From Rufibacter sp. XAAS-G3-1 (GTDB lineage Bacteria > Bacteroidota > Bacteroidia > Cytophagales > Hymenobacteraceae): a stretch of DNA of 64,000 nt. The translations under genes and the position numbers were made by a program. Each line of letters begins with the position of its first letter. Position 1 is the stretch's first letter. The DNA lies in assembly GCF_013623775.1 (NCBI RefSeq), contig NZ_JABFAM010000008.1:62001-126000 (forward strand). Direction: 5' to 3'. This document shows positions 17,791-26,210 of the stretch, piece after piece. The notes under the pieces are model-generated. The model searched no databases, was not told where the DNA came from, and saw nothing but the letters and a program-made list of their open reading frames with translations.

Positions 17791-17986
17791 AATAGATAGC
17801 CTCATTTGTCCCGCTACTTAATTTCGGGGTATAAATGTTTTTCAAGGATCTAACAGATGAACACTCCCCATGCTTCTGTTAGACAGATTCGGCTACCCCG
17901 AAGAAGTACGCACCACAGCCCAGGAACATTTGATTAGGTCTTCCCCTGAGTTTCCATCGTTCATACTACCACCACCACCACCATTT

Positions 17987-19492
17987 ATGACCACTACCAC
18001 TACTAAAGAGCAAAATGAATTGTTTCCGGTTTTTCTGAAGCTGGAGCATTTGTGCGTGTTGGTAGTTGGGGGAGGCAACGTGGGCCTGGAGAAACTGACG
18101 GCTTTGCTGCAGAATTCCCCCAGAACCACCATCAAAGTAGTGGCTATCCAATTCAATGAGGCGGTGCTGCAGTTAGCCCAGGAAAACCACAACATTGCCT
18201 TAATCCCTAAAGCCTTCAGTGCGGAAGATGTGGCCGGGGCCGATCTTGTGATTGTTGCCGTGAACGACCGTGAAGCTAGCCGAGCCATCAGCCTGGAAGC
18301 CAAACGCCAGGGCAAACTGGTGAACGTCGCCGACACCCCCGATCTCTGCGATTTTTACCTGAGTTCCGTTGTCCGGAAAGGCAACCTCAAAATCGCGATC
18401 TCCACCAACGGCAAATCGCCCACCATGGCCAAGCGCCTGAAAGAGACGTTCAATGAAACCCTGCCTGAGGAATTGGATCAGGTGCTGGACAACCTGCAGC
18501 AAATCAGGAACCGCCTGAAAGGGGATTTCGCGGCCAAGGTGACCCAACTCAATGACATTACCAAAGTGATGGCGGCCAAGCCCGGCAAGCCGAAACAAAG
18601 CATAGCCAATGGCCCCAAAAAGTTAGTGGCGCTGGGCGTTGTACTCGCTCTTGTCTTTACGCTGCTGGGTTTTGTACTTTCCTCTTTTGTGCCGGTGCAG
18701 GAGGCCGTAGGGCAAGCGGTTCACCTTTCCCAAAGCCTAGACCCGCTTTTCTACTGGATGATTGTGGCCGGTTTTGCCGCCCAGATGGTAGACGGGGCAC
18801 TGGGCATGGGCTACGGCGTTACCTGTACCACCATTCTAATGTCATTGGGGGTGAACCTGCCCGCCATCAGCGGCAGCATCCATACCGCCGAGGTGTTCTC
18901 CAGCGGGGCTTCGGGGTACAACCACTACAAGGTAGGGAACGTGAACAGGAAGCTCTTCAAAGTATTACTGATTCCGGGGGTAATAGGAGCGGTGCTGGGC
19001 GCCTATCTGCTGTCGGTGGTGGGGGAGGAGTACGCGGGGTATGTGCGGCCTATTCTGGCTTGTTACACGCTTATTCTGGGGGGGAGAATCCTTTACACCG
19101 CCTTCCGGAAGAACAAAGAGCGGAAGAAGATTAAAAAAGCGGGTTGGCTGGCCGGGGCCGGCGGTTTCCTGGATTCTTTTGGCGGCGGCGGTTGGGGGCC
19201 GCTAGTGACCAGTACGCTAATTTCCAAAGGCCGCACCCCGCGGTTTGTGATCGGTTCCGTCAGTATCACCGAGTTCTTTGTGGCCCTGGCCAGTTCCATC
19301 ACGTTCTTCGCCATGCTGGGCATGAGTCACCTGCACATCATTCTGGGGCTGATTGTAGGCGGCCTGATGGCGGCCCCTATAGCGGCCCGTCTGGCCGGGC
19401 GGCTGCCCATGAAAACCATGTTCATTGCCGTAGGTTCGCTGGTCATCATTTGGAGCCTCCGGATTCTGCTGAAGGCGGTAGGGGTGTTTTAA
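17987..19492 (+). CDS. Siroheme synthase (precorrin-2 dehydrogenase/ferrochelatase) fused to TSUP (TauE/SafE) permease
   Basis: Residues about 10-200 form a CysG-N/Met8p-like domain (LCVLVVGGGNVGLEKL, NVADTPDLCDFYLSSVV, STNGKSPTMAKRLKE) that oxidises precorrin-2 and inserts iron to make siroheme. From about 215 to 501 follows a hydrophobic TSUP permease with the duplicated signature MVDGALGMGYGVTCTT and GGFLDSFGGGGWGPLVTS; such proteins move sulfite, sulfate or organosulfonates. So one polypeptide joins cofactor supply for CysI with likely transport of its substrate. The frame is open back to an ATG at 17870, which would add 39 residues ending in SFILPPPPPF; ATG at 17987 fits the start of the conserved domain better, but the longer form cannot be excluded. 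It is the last gene of the sulfate operon. Confidence 0.88.
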   Translation: MTTTTTKEQNELFPVFLKLEHLCVLVVGGGNVGLEKLTALLQNSPRTTIKVVAIQFNEAVLQLAQENHNIALIPKAFSAEDVAGADLVIVAVNDREASRAISLEAKRQGKLVNVADTPDLCDFYLSSVVRKGNLKIAISTNGKSPTMAKRLKETFNETLPEELDQVLDNLQQIRNRLKGDFAAKVTQLNDITKVMAAKPGKPKQSIANGPKKLVALGVVLALVFTLLGFVLSSFVPVQEAVGQAVHLSQSLDPLFYWMIVAGFAAQMVDGALGMGYGVTCTTILMSLGVNLPAISGSIHTAEVFSSGASGYNHYKVGNVNRKLFKVLLIPGVIGAVLGAYLLSVVGEEYAGYVRPILACYTLILGGRILYTAFRKNKERKKIKKAGWLAGAGGFLDSFGGGGWGPLVTSTLISKGRTPRFVIGSVSITEFFVALASSITFFAMLGMSHLHIILGLIVGGLMAAPIAARLAGRLPMKTMFIAVGSLVIIWSLRILLKAVGVF

Positions 19493-19552
19493 GGCTGTTT
19501 TTGGGAAAACAGGCGCAAAACGCTTTTCAGGTTTTTATAAACATTGTTGACT

Positions 19553-19699
19553 CGTAGGGACAGGTCGCGACCTGTCCAAGGGCGCTGGCGAAGAAAGCTG
19601 CCGCCGCTATGAAAAAATGCAGCATGCAACACTATTGATTAGGAGAAAAGGTATTGGTAGCTGGAACCGGATTAGGGCAGGTAGCGACCTGTCCCTACG
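19553..19699. repeat. Inverted repeat overlapping the end of metX
   Basis: CGTAGGGACAGGTCGC (19553-19568) is mirrored by GCGACCTGTCCCTACG (19684-19699). The right arm contains the metX stop codon (19695-19697), so the repeat supplies the end of that gene. The left arm carries its own small palindrome GGACAGGTCGCGACCTGTCC. A similar GTAGAGACAAGG/CCTTGTCTC palindrome is at about 26230-26260. A GTTTT-type palindrome lies at about 19491-19522, at the stop of the permease fusion. Confidence 0.65.
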
Positions 19700-20750
19700 C
19701 CGTTAAAAAGGCACCAGATACCGGATTGGCTTTCACTACCTCTGCGAGCCAAGCAGCGTAGTGCTGCGAAATTTTCTGCCCTTCAATAATGAACCCGTCA
19801 TGGCCATAGTCTGAGTCGATTTCCACGTAAGTGGCGTTAGGCAGATGCTGCGCCAGAAATTGCTGCTCCTGCACCGGACAAAGAATATCGCTGCTGATGC
19901 CAATGATCAACGTTTTTTGCGGTATTTTCTGTAAAACAGGCTCTAAACAGCCACCTCGGCCACGGGCCAGATGGTGGCTGTCCAGCGCTTTGGTCAGAAA
20001 CCAGTAACTGTACGCGTTGAAACGGGCCACCAGTTTGTCGCCCTGGTATTCTAAGTAAGAAGACACGCGGTAATTGTCCAGCTTCTCGGGATCAGGGTCG
20101 GTTTGGTTCTGGGCCAGGATTTGGTAATTGCGGTAGGTGAGCGTGCCCAGGGCGCGGGCGGCTTTGAGGCCTTTGCTGCCGGCGGTGGGGCTTGGTTCGC
20201 CCCAGGTGCCATCTGCCTCCAGCATGAGGCGCTGCGTGGTGTGGATACCGATGCTCCAGGTGCTTTCGGCCGCCGAGGTGGCCAATAGAAACAGGTTTTC
20301 CACTACCTCCGGTTCGGCAATAGCCCATTCCAATACTTGGAAACCTCCCATGCTGCCTCCGGCCAAGATATGAATTTTCTCCAGCCCCAGATGCTCGCGC
20401 AGCAGCGTGTGTGCCTTCACCATGTCCCGGATGGTGACCTGTGGGAAAGTTGTATAATAAGATTCCTGGGTCTCAGGGTTAATACTTAGAGGGCCGGTGC
20501 TGCCGTAGCAGGAGCCCAGAATGTTGGCGCAGACAATAAAATGTTGTTCAGGATCAATGACCTTACTTTCCCCTACTATACCGTCCCACCAGTCCAACAC
20601 GTTAGAATTAGCGGTAAGAGCATGGCAAATCCAGACCACATTGCTTTTATTTGCGTTGAGGGTACCAAAGGTGTGGTAGGCAACGGTGATTTCTGGAAGT
20701 ATTTGCCCCCCTTCTAATTCAAAAGGTTGGGTGTATTGAAAATAATTCAT
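19695..20750 (-). CDS. metX: Homoserine O-acetyltransferase
   Basis: Activates homoserine for methionine synthesis by acylation (acetyl-CoA in most family members; some use succinyl-CoA). The 351-residue alpha/beta-hydrolase has the nucleophile elbow GGSMGG (Ser133), LGSCYGSTGP and, near the end, ISSDILCPVQEQ and DYGHDGF with the catalytic Asp and His. It faces the end of the sulfate operon and, together with the sulfhydrylase at 21638, leads from homoserine and sulfide to homocysteine. The ATG at 20750 sits 56 bases from the divergent OsmC gene. Confidence 0.93.
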   Translation of the reverse strand: MNYFQYTQPFELEGGQILPEITVAYHTFGTLNANKSNVVWICHALTANSNVLDWWDGIVGESKVIDPEQHFIVCANILGSCYGSTGPLSINPETQESYYTTFPQVTIRDMVKAHTLLREHLGLEKIHILAGGSMGGFQVLEWAIAEPEVVENLFLLATSAAESTWSIGIHTTQRLMLEADGTWGEPSPTAGSKGLKAARALGTLTYRNYQILAQNQTDPDPEKLDNYRVSSYLEYQGDKLVARFNAYSYWFLTKALDSHHLARGRGGCLEPVLQKIPQKTLIIGISSDILCPVQEQQFLAQHLPNATYVEIDSDYGHDGFIIEGQKISQHYAAWLAEVVKANPVSGAFLTA

Positions 20751-20806
20751 GTAGTACCTTTATCTTTTACAAAGTAAAGGTTCAAAGGCGTAAAACCGTA
20801 ATAAAA

Positions 20807-21229
20807 ATGATAAGAATTGAGATGAACCGCGTGGGCGGCGACTATGGCTTCGAGGCCCGAGACGCGAACGGCCACGTCATCACCACTGATACCAGCCCCG
20901 AGAGCGGCGGCATAAACTTTGGCGTACGCCCCATGCAAATGCTGTTGATGGCCTTAGGCGGTTGCAGCGGCATTGATGTAGCCATGATCCTGAAAAAGCA
21001 GCGGCAAGAGCTGACCGGCTTTAAAATGGTCATTACCGGCGAACGCGAAACCGGCAAAGAACCAGCCTTGTGGACGAAAATACACGTGGTGTTTGAGCTG
21101 CAAGGCCCCCATGACTTACCCAAAGCCGAACGGGCCTGTGAACTTTCCATGGAGAAATACTGCTCTGTGGCCGAGACGCTGAGAAGGGCCGGAGCAGAGA
21201 TCACGTGGGAGGTTAGAGTTACTGCGTAA
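20807..21229 (+). CDS. OsmC/Ohr-family protein
   Basis: A 140-residue protein with the OsmC fold: an N-terminal beta region (RDANGHVITTDTSPESGG), GVRPMQMLLMALGGCSGIDVAMIL with the first conserved cysteine, and MEKYCSVAETLRRAG with the second. In OsmC/Ohr these two cysteines reduce organic peroxides. The sequence resembles the YhfA-like subgroup, whose function is less clear. It is divergent from metX with a very short shared promoter region. Confidence 0.88.
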   Translation: MIRIEMNRVGGDYGFEARDANGHVITTDTSPESGGINFGVRPMQMLLMALGGCSGIDVAMILKKQRQELTGFKMVITGERETGKEPALWTKIHVVFELQGPHDLPKAERACELSMEKYCSVAETLRRAGAEITWEVRVTA

Positions 21230-21637
21230 CTACGTCCTGAGTTTTTAGTTCTGAGTCCTGAGTTGGGAAAATGAAACCCACCCCTAGCCCTTCCCAAGAG
21301 GGGAATTCCTATGAAGGGTTTATAGGCTATCTTTGGGAAATCAGGCTGAAAACAGGAATGTATTCAGACCTCACAGGTTTCCAAAACCTGTGAGGTCTCC
21401 CTAAGGCCGCTCATCCCAAAGACCTCGTAGCGTCTTTAGGCCTGCGAGCGTCTGCGCCAGTAGCTTCTGAACTGCGTGCCCCGCAGGTGTGAACATCCCC
21501 CTCCGCCCCTGCAGAGGGGAAGTATCTTCTAGCGTAGAAAAGGGAAGCTAGAGTAGCAAAAAAAGCACCAAATAGTTGGCGCTGAGGTGATCCCTAAAAG
21601 AGCACATGAGCACATCAAAAAATTAGCACATTACAAA
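21230..21637. other. Intergenic region with palindromes before the sulfhydrylase gene
   Basis: No gene or known riboswitch was recognised. It holds ACTCAGGA/TCCTGAG-type heptads after the OsmC stop, a GTTTT-like hairpin (21318-21350) and an AGACCTCACAGGTTT/AAACCTGTGAGGTCT palindrome (21366-21398). A G/C-rich inverted stretch lies near 21500-21525, and GAGCACATGAGCACAT-type repeats lie directly before the start codon. Confidence 0.5.
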
Positions 21638-22807
21638 ATGGACTACCATCCGCTTACCAAGGCCATAAGAATACAGACAGCGCGCACCAATGAGATGGAG
21701 CACGCCACGCCCATGTTCCTGACCAGCAGTTTCCAGTTTGAGAACGCCGAGGACATGCGCGCCGCCTTCGCCGATGAGACCGATGACAACATCTACAGCC
21801 GGTTCAGCAACCCCACGGTGCAGGAGTTTACTGATAAGATGTGTGCCCTGGAAGGTGCCGAGGCCGGATACGCAACCGCCTCGGGGATGAGTGCGGTGTT
21901 CGCCTCCTTTATGGCTTTGCTGAAAGCGGGAGACCATTTGCTGGCCTGTAACTCCATCTTCGGGAGTACGCACACCATCATTACCAAGTACCTGCCCAAG
22001 TACGGCATTGAGTACAGCTACGTTAGCGCAGACAAGCCCGAGGAGTGGGAAGCGGCCATCAGGCCCAATACCAAGATGTTCTACCTTGAAACGCCCACCA
22101 ACCCGGGGCTGGACATCATTGACCTGGAAGCGGCGGGTAAACTCACCAAGCAGCACAACATCATCTTCAACGTAGACAACTGCTTCGCCACGCCCGTAAA
22201 CCAGCTCCCCATCCAGTACGGCGCAGACCTTATCGTACACTCGGCCACCAAGTGGATTGACGGGCAAGGGCGCGTGTTGGGCGGGGTAGTGGTAGGCAAA
22301 AAAGAACTGATCAAAGACATTTACCTGTTCTGCCGCAGCTCAGGCCCCGCTTTATCGCCGTTCAATGCCTGGGTGCTGAGCAAAAGCCTGGAGACGCTGG
22401 ATGTACGCATGGAGCGCCACGCCGCCAATGCCCTTTCCATCGCCACCAAACTGCAAGACCACCCCAAACTCTCCTGGGTGAAGTACCCGTTCCTGCCCTC
22501 GCACAAAAGCTATGAAATAGCCAGAAAGCAGATGAAAAACGGTGGCGGTCTTTTCTGTTTTGAACTGAAAGGCGGTCTGGAAAGCGGACGCAAATTCCTG
22601 GACAGCCTGCAACTCATGTCGCTCACCGCCAATCTGGGAGACACCCGCAGCATCGCCTCGCACCCCGCCAGCACCACCCACGCCAAGCTCACCGAAGCAG
22701 AACGGCAAGCCGTCAGCATCACGCCCGGCTTAATCAGAATCTCCGTGGGGCTAGAGTACGCTGATGATATCCTGAGCGATATCTTACAGGCGCTAGAGAA
22801 GTGCTAG
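21638..22807 (+). CDS. metZ: O-succinyl/acetylhomoserine sulfhydrylase (trans-sulfuration PLP enzyme)
   Basis: A 389-residue Cys/Met-metabolism PLP enzyme. Motifs include YSRFSNPTVQEF, ASGMSAVFASF, ETPTNPGLDIIDL, FNVDNCFATP and HSATKWIDGQGRVLGG with the PLP-binding lysine. The wording around these motifs, especially the WIDGQGR stretch, is that of the MetZ-type enzymes that combine acyl-homoserine with sulfide to make homocysteine. The frame is open upstream to 21587, but ATG 21638 gives the usual N-terminus (MDYHPLTKAIRIQTARTNEM). The nearby metX makes the substrate and the upstream operon makes the sulfide. The exact acyl donor is not certain. Confidence 0.88.
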   Translation: MDYHPLTKAIRIQTARTNEMEHATPMFLTSSFQFENAEDMRAAFADETDDNIYSRFSNPTVQEFTDKMCALEGAEAGYATASGMSAVFASFMALLKAGDHLLACNSIFGSTHTIITKYLPKYGIEYSYVSADKPEEWEAAIRPNTKMFYLETPTNPGLDIIDLEAAGKLTKQHNIIFNVDNCFATPVNQLPIQYGADLIVHSATKWIDGQGRVLGGVVVGKKELIKDIYLFCRSSGPALSPFNAWVLSKSLETLDVRMERHAANALSIATKLQDHPKLSWVKYPFLPSHKSYEIARKQMKNGGGLFCFELKGGLESGRKFLDSLQLMSLTANLGDTRSIASHPASTTHAKLTEAERQAVSITPGLIRISVGLEYADDILSDILQALEKC

Positions 22808-23085
22808 GCTGTAGTTGTTAGTTGTCAGTTTTTAGTAAAAAAGCGTTTCGGGCCTGTTTTTCAGAAAATAGGCCCGAAACGCTTTTTAATTTCAAAAAGG
22901 GATTGTTTGCTTATGGCGCGGATTTACTTCTGCGCCATAAGTGGGCTTTAGACTGTCCCAAAGCTTAAAAGCCTGATTCTGGCCTGTTTTCCAAAAAACA
23001 ATCCAGAATCAGGCTTTACTTTTTATCCTAACAACTAATAACTGACAACTACAAACTGGTAATAACTGACAACTACAGCCTAGAA
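22804..23085. repeat. Inverted repeat enclosing two GTTTT-type palindromes between convergent genes
   Basis: The outer arms CTAGGCTGTAGTTG...GTTGTCAG and CTGACAACTACAGCCTAG contain the stop codons of both convergent genes (metZ and the deacetylase). Inside lie AAAAAGCGTTTCGGGCCTG...AGGCCCGAAACGCTTTTT (22839-22887), which could stop transcription both ways, and AAAAGCCTGATTCTGG...CCAGAATCAGGCTTT (22967-23017). Confidence 0.75.
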
Positions 23086-23976
23086 GCTGTTCACAATGCT
23101 GTTGTGCAGGCCTTTGGTACTCCAATAGCCACTGGCAATAATGCGCCGGATGGTGAATAACGGGTCTTGCGGATCGCGTTTGGTAGCTAGAATATACGCC
23201 GCGTCAAACCCGCGCTTCTTCAGCTCAGGAATGGCTTCTGGTCTCCATAACCCAAACGGGTAGGCGAAGTATTTGACAGGCTTTCCGGTGATGGCTTCCA
23301 GTTGTTTGGTAGGTTTCTCAATCTGCGTGATCCAGTCTTTGTCTTCGTACTTCTTCACGTTGTGGTGGTCGTAGGTGTGCGACCCGATCACGTGGCCGGC
23401 ATCTGACAGTTCCTTGATTTGGGCCTTGGTCATGTAGTTGGGCCTCCCTATGGAAACCGTCATGATAAAGAAGACGCCTTTGAAGCCGTATTTCTCCAAC
23501 TCAGGTTTAGCCACGGTGTACTGGTCTAGCTTGGTGTCATCAAAGGTGAGCATGATAGGCTTGGAGGGCAGCGGCGTTCCTTTGGTGAGGTAATCCTGAA
23601 GCTGGTCGGGTAAAATGGTATGATAGCCGCTGTCGGCGAGCATCTTCAGCTGCGCCTTGAAATCGGCCACTTTCACAATGTAGTCCTTTCCCACTTTGCC
23701 GTCGCTTGCTTTCCATTCCCGTATTTGGTGGTAACACAGAATGGGAACCTGCTTACGGGCCAGAATGGCTTCGGCGGACGCCGGAACCGCCTCCTCAATG
23801 GCGGTTTTGGTCACAGGAGTAGAGGCTGGCGGAGTATTGGCGGCGGCCTCTACCACGGGGGTAGACGAGGCCTCAGCGGCACGTTCTGTTTTCTTTTCTG
23901 GCGTAGAACAGGCAAATAGACCTAGGCTGAGGGCAGCGAGCACAAAACACCGGCCGCCTAAATTGGTAAAGGGCAT
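23080..23976 (-). CDS. Polysaccharide deacetylase family lipoprotein
   Basis: The 298-residue protein starts with a lipoprotein signal (hydrophobic stretch, then LGLFACS) and a long Thr/Ala/Pro-rich linker. The NodB-type deacetylase domain follows: ILCYHQI, LTFDD (near 145), SHTYDHH (near 200) with the metal-binding histidines, and FAYPFG. Such enzymes remove acetyl groups from N-acetylglucosamine-containing polymers such as peptidoglycan or exopolysaccharide at the cell surface. The substrate cannot be told from sequence. The gene stands alone, convergent with metZ. Confidence 0.88.
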   Translation of the reverse strand: MPFTNLGGRCFVLAALSLGLFACSTPEKKTERAAEASSTPVVEAAANTPPASTPVTKTAIEEAVPASAEAILARKQVPILCYHQIREWKASDGKVGKDYIVKVADFKAQLKMLADSGYHTILPDQLQDYLTKGTPLPSKPIMLTFDDTKLDQYTVAKPELEKYGFKGVFFIMTVSIGRPNYMTKAQIKELSDAGHVIGSHTYDHHNVKKYEDKDWITQIEKPTKQLEAITGKPVKYFAYPFGLWRPEAIPELKKRGFDAAYILATKRDPQDPLFTIRRIIASGYWSTKGLHNSIVNSF

Positions 23977-24219
23977 ACGTACTAAAAAAGGAATGTCTGT
24001 TACGGGTAAAGCCTGCCCGTCTTCTGAGGCTCTCTGGAAGAGGCTGACGGCACCAGGCTTATTTTACTTGTAAGCTACTGAATCTGGCCGAATCTGGCCT
24101 CTGTTTTACCTCTGTTTTTCGGAAAACAAGCCGAAAAGGAAGACGCCAAAGGGGTGGGCAGATTAGATGAGCCGCAGGAAGCACAGGTTTGTTTGGCTTC
24201 CGCCAGAGTTACATCAAAC

Positions 24220-24251
24220 AAAAAGGGCCTCACTTCAGGTGAGGCCCTTTT
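24220..24251 (-). terminator. Terminator of the cold-shock gene
   Basis: AAAAGGGCCTCAC-ttcag-GTGAGGCCCTTTT forms a 13-pair stem with U-rich end on the minus strand, 23 bases beyond the cold-shock gene stop. Confidence 0.85.
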
Positions 24252-24274
24252 GGAGGACTGATGTATATTAAAAC

Positions 24275-24466
24275 TTAAGCAAGTTTCACATTCACCGCGT
24301 TCAAACCTTTGCGGCCTTCTTTCAGCTCAAAAGTTACTTCATCGTTTTCTCTGATTTCGTCCACTAGGTTAGACACGTGTACGAAATACTCCTCATTGGA
24401 GTCTGCGTCTTTGATGAAACCAAATCCTTTGGAATCATTAAAGAATTTTACTTTACCGTTTTTCAT
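24275..24466 (-). CDS. Cold-shock domain protein
   Basis: A 63-residue single-domain CspA-type protein that binds single-stranded RNA and DNA. RNP1 is seen as KGFGFI (residues 14-19) and RNP2 as YFVHVS. It starts KNGKVKFFNDSKGFGFIK, as is usual in Bacteroidota, and length matches the family. A TACATTTG box on the minus strand at 24490-24497 would place the transcription start close to 24483. A strong terminator follows, so it is monocistronic. Confidence 0.93.
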   Translation of the reverse strand: MKNGKVKFFNDSKGFGFIKDADSNEEYFVHVSNLVDEIRENDEVTFELKEGRKGLNAVNVKLA

Positions 24467-24489
24467 TAATGTGATAATATTATAATAAA

Positions 24490-24497
24490 CAAATGTA
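24490..24497 (-). promoter_or_regulatory. Promoter -7 box of the cold-shock gene
   Basis: TACATTTG on the minus strand matches TAnnTTTG, about 24 bases upstream of the start codon. No clear TTTG 19 bases further up. Confidence 0.45.
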
Positions 24498-24865
24498 GCG
24501 ATTTAAATCTACATTCTGATCTTTTAGATAAAGTATATTTACGCTACTATGTGTCTGAATGTTCACCAGAGGCCTGAATTCAAGTAAAAGGGAGACTTGG
24601 AAGCAAGGTTGAAATTGTAAGATTTTAAAATCAAAAGGCTGTAAATAAGATATTTGATTTTAGGTTTTGCTCTAATTTCATTCTAAACTATTCAATAATA
24701 GAAGAAGATTAGCCGCACCAGTACAACTTTGATAGAGATGTAAGGCTTTTGTCATCTTGCCACAAAAAGCACGCATTGGTGCTGTATATGAAAATTCTGG
24801 TAAGTACTAAATTGGAATAAAATGTCAAAAAGAGTACTATCCCATTCATTTAAGAAGCAAAGTAC
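24498..24865. other. A/T-rich intergenic region
   Basis: Divergent promoter region of the cold-shock gene and the oxidoreductase gene. No gene, repeat or RNA was recognised; composition is more A/T-rich than the surroundings. Confidence 0.4.
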
Positions 24866-25936
24866 ATGAGTGAAACACAGAAAACCATTAAAGTAGGGCT
24901 CATTGGGTTCGGGATGGCTGGTAAAATATTCCATGCACCTTTCATTCATCTGGTGGACGGCCTGGAACTGGTGAAGATACGGGAGTCACGGGAAGAGAAC
25001 CTCCAGATTGCCCGTAACCGCTACCCGCAGGCGCAGATCACCAGCCAGGCCAATGACATCATCCATGACCCGCAAATTGAATTGGTGGTGGTGGCAACGC
25101 CCAATACCTCGCACTATTCTTTGGCAAAACAGGCGCTGCTGGCCGGCAAGCATGTAGTGGTAGAGAAACCGTTTACCCCTTCGGTGGCTGAGGCCGATGA
25201 ACTGATCCAACTGGCGCAGCAGCAACAGAAACTGCTCACGGTCTACCAGAACCGCCGGTGGGACAGCGATTTCAAGACGGTGCAGAAAGTGCTCGCCAGC
25301 GGAGTGCTGGGCCATGTGGTAGAGTACCAAGCGCAGTTTGACCGGTTCCGTCCGGCACTCAAAGGGAATACCTGGAAAGAGGAAGCCGCACCCGGCGCGG
25401 GCATTGTCTATGACTTGGGTTCGCACCTGATAGACCAGGCGCTCGTCCTGTTCGGATTGCCCCAGGAAATCTCCGCCGATGTCAGAATCCAGCGGCCGGA
25501 AAGTCCCGTAGCCGATAAATTTGAGGCGACGCTGTACTATGACAACCTGCGGGTGACGTTGTCGGCGGGGTTGCTGGTGCGGGAGTTAAGTCCCCGGTAC
25601 ACCCTGCACGGAAACCAAGGCTCCTTCCTGAAATACGGACTAGACGTGCAGGAAAAAGCCCTGAACGATGGATTGCTTCCGCACCAGACCCCAAACTGGG
25701 GCGTGGAGCCGGAAGACATCTGGGGCCATCTAAATACGGAACATCAGGGTCTCCATTTCATGGGCAAGATTGAAAGCGAGACTGGCCACTACCGCAGTTT
25801 CTATGAAAACGTGAATCAAGCGATCAGGGGAGAGGTAGCTCTGGCCGTAAAACCCGAACAAGCCCGTGACGTGATCAAGGTGGTGGAGTTAATTATGCAA
25901 AGCAGCCAGGAAAAACGAACGATTCCTTTTGGTTGA
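24866..25936 (+). CDS. Gfo/Idh/MocA-family oxidoreductase
   Basis: A 356-residue NAD(P)-dependent dehydrogenase. The Rossmann start IKVGLIGFGMAGKIFHAPFI (8-27) has the GxGxxG variant with KxFHAP that is typical of the YdgJ/YhhX-like subgroup. VVATPNTSHYSLAKQALLAGKHVVVEKPFT holds the EKP motif with the catalytic-region lysine, and YDLGSHLIDQAL holds the histidine/aspartate of the active site. The substrate is some sugar, inositol or related polyol and cannot be set from sequence. The gene has no co-directional partner. Confidence 0.9.
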   Translation: MSETQKTIKVGLIGFGMAGKIFHAPFIHLVDGLELVKIRESREENLQIARNRYPQAQITSQANDIIHDPQIELVVVATPNTSHYSLAKQALLAGKHVVVEKPFTPSVAEADELIQLAQQQQKLLTVYQNRRWDSDFKTVQKVLASGVLGHVVEYQAQFDRFRPALKGNTWKEEAAPGAGIVYDLGSHLIDQALVLFGLPQEISADVRIQRPESPVADKFEATLYYDNLRVTLSAGLLVRELSPRYTLHGNQGSFLKYGLDVQEKALNDGLLPHQTPNWGVEPEDIWGHLNTEHQGLHFMGKIESETGHYRSFYENVNQAIRGEVALAVKPEQARDVIKVVELIMQSSQEKRTIPFG

Positions 25937-25946
25937 TATCCTTCTT

Positions 25947-26210
25947 GGTTCCTTTCTGTGCTTCAAACTGGCTTCTCTGGGGTAATGGCAGGTGCATGCA
26001 GTTTGCTGTTCCTTTGGCTTGGCTGCTTTTTGCGTGGGTGCAAGTGCTGTATTGTTTCATAGCTTCCGCTAAGCGCTCACGGCCGCGGGGCCCCGTCTTC
26101 CCCTCTCGCACTGCCCTTTCGGCCTGTGAGGTCTGCCTCTCTTAGTTGGTGTTTATCTAGGGCCAAAAGCGAGGCGCGCTCGGGGAAGACTGGAACTGGG
26201 AAAGTAGCAG
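25947..26210 (+). repeat. Dispersed structured element, copy B
   Basis: Second copy of the 4858-5192 element, again just after a plus-strand stop codon (11 bases). The paired stems (GTCTTCCCC with GGGGAAGAC; CTTTCGGCC with GGCCAAAAG) are kept while the loop at about 26125-26160 differs, and the ~65-base internal duplication of copy A is absent. Confidence 0.7.

Noticed and set aside
18001-18020. Poly-threonine/proline coding repeats as a possible slippage site
   Set aside because: The frame continues unbroken into the conserved domain; only the choice of start is affected.
19905-19950. GTTTT-like palindrome inside the metX coding sequence
   Set aside because: It is weakly paired, and the protein aligns with the family pattern across it without an insertion, so it is probably chance.
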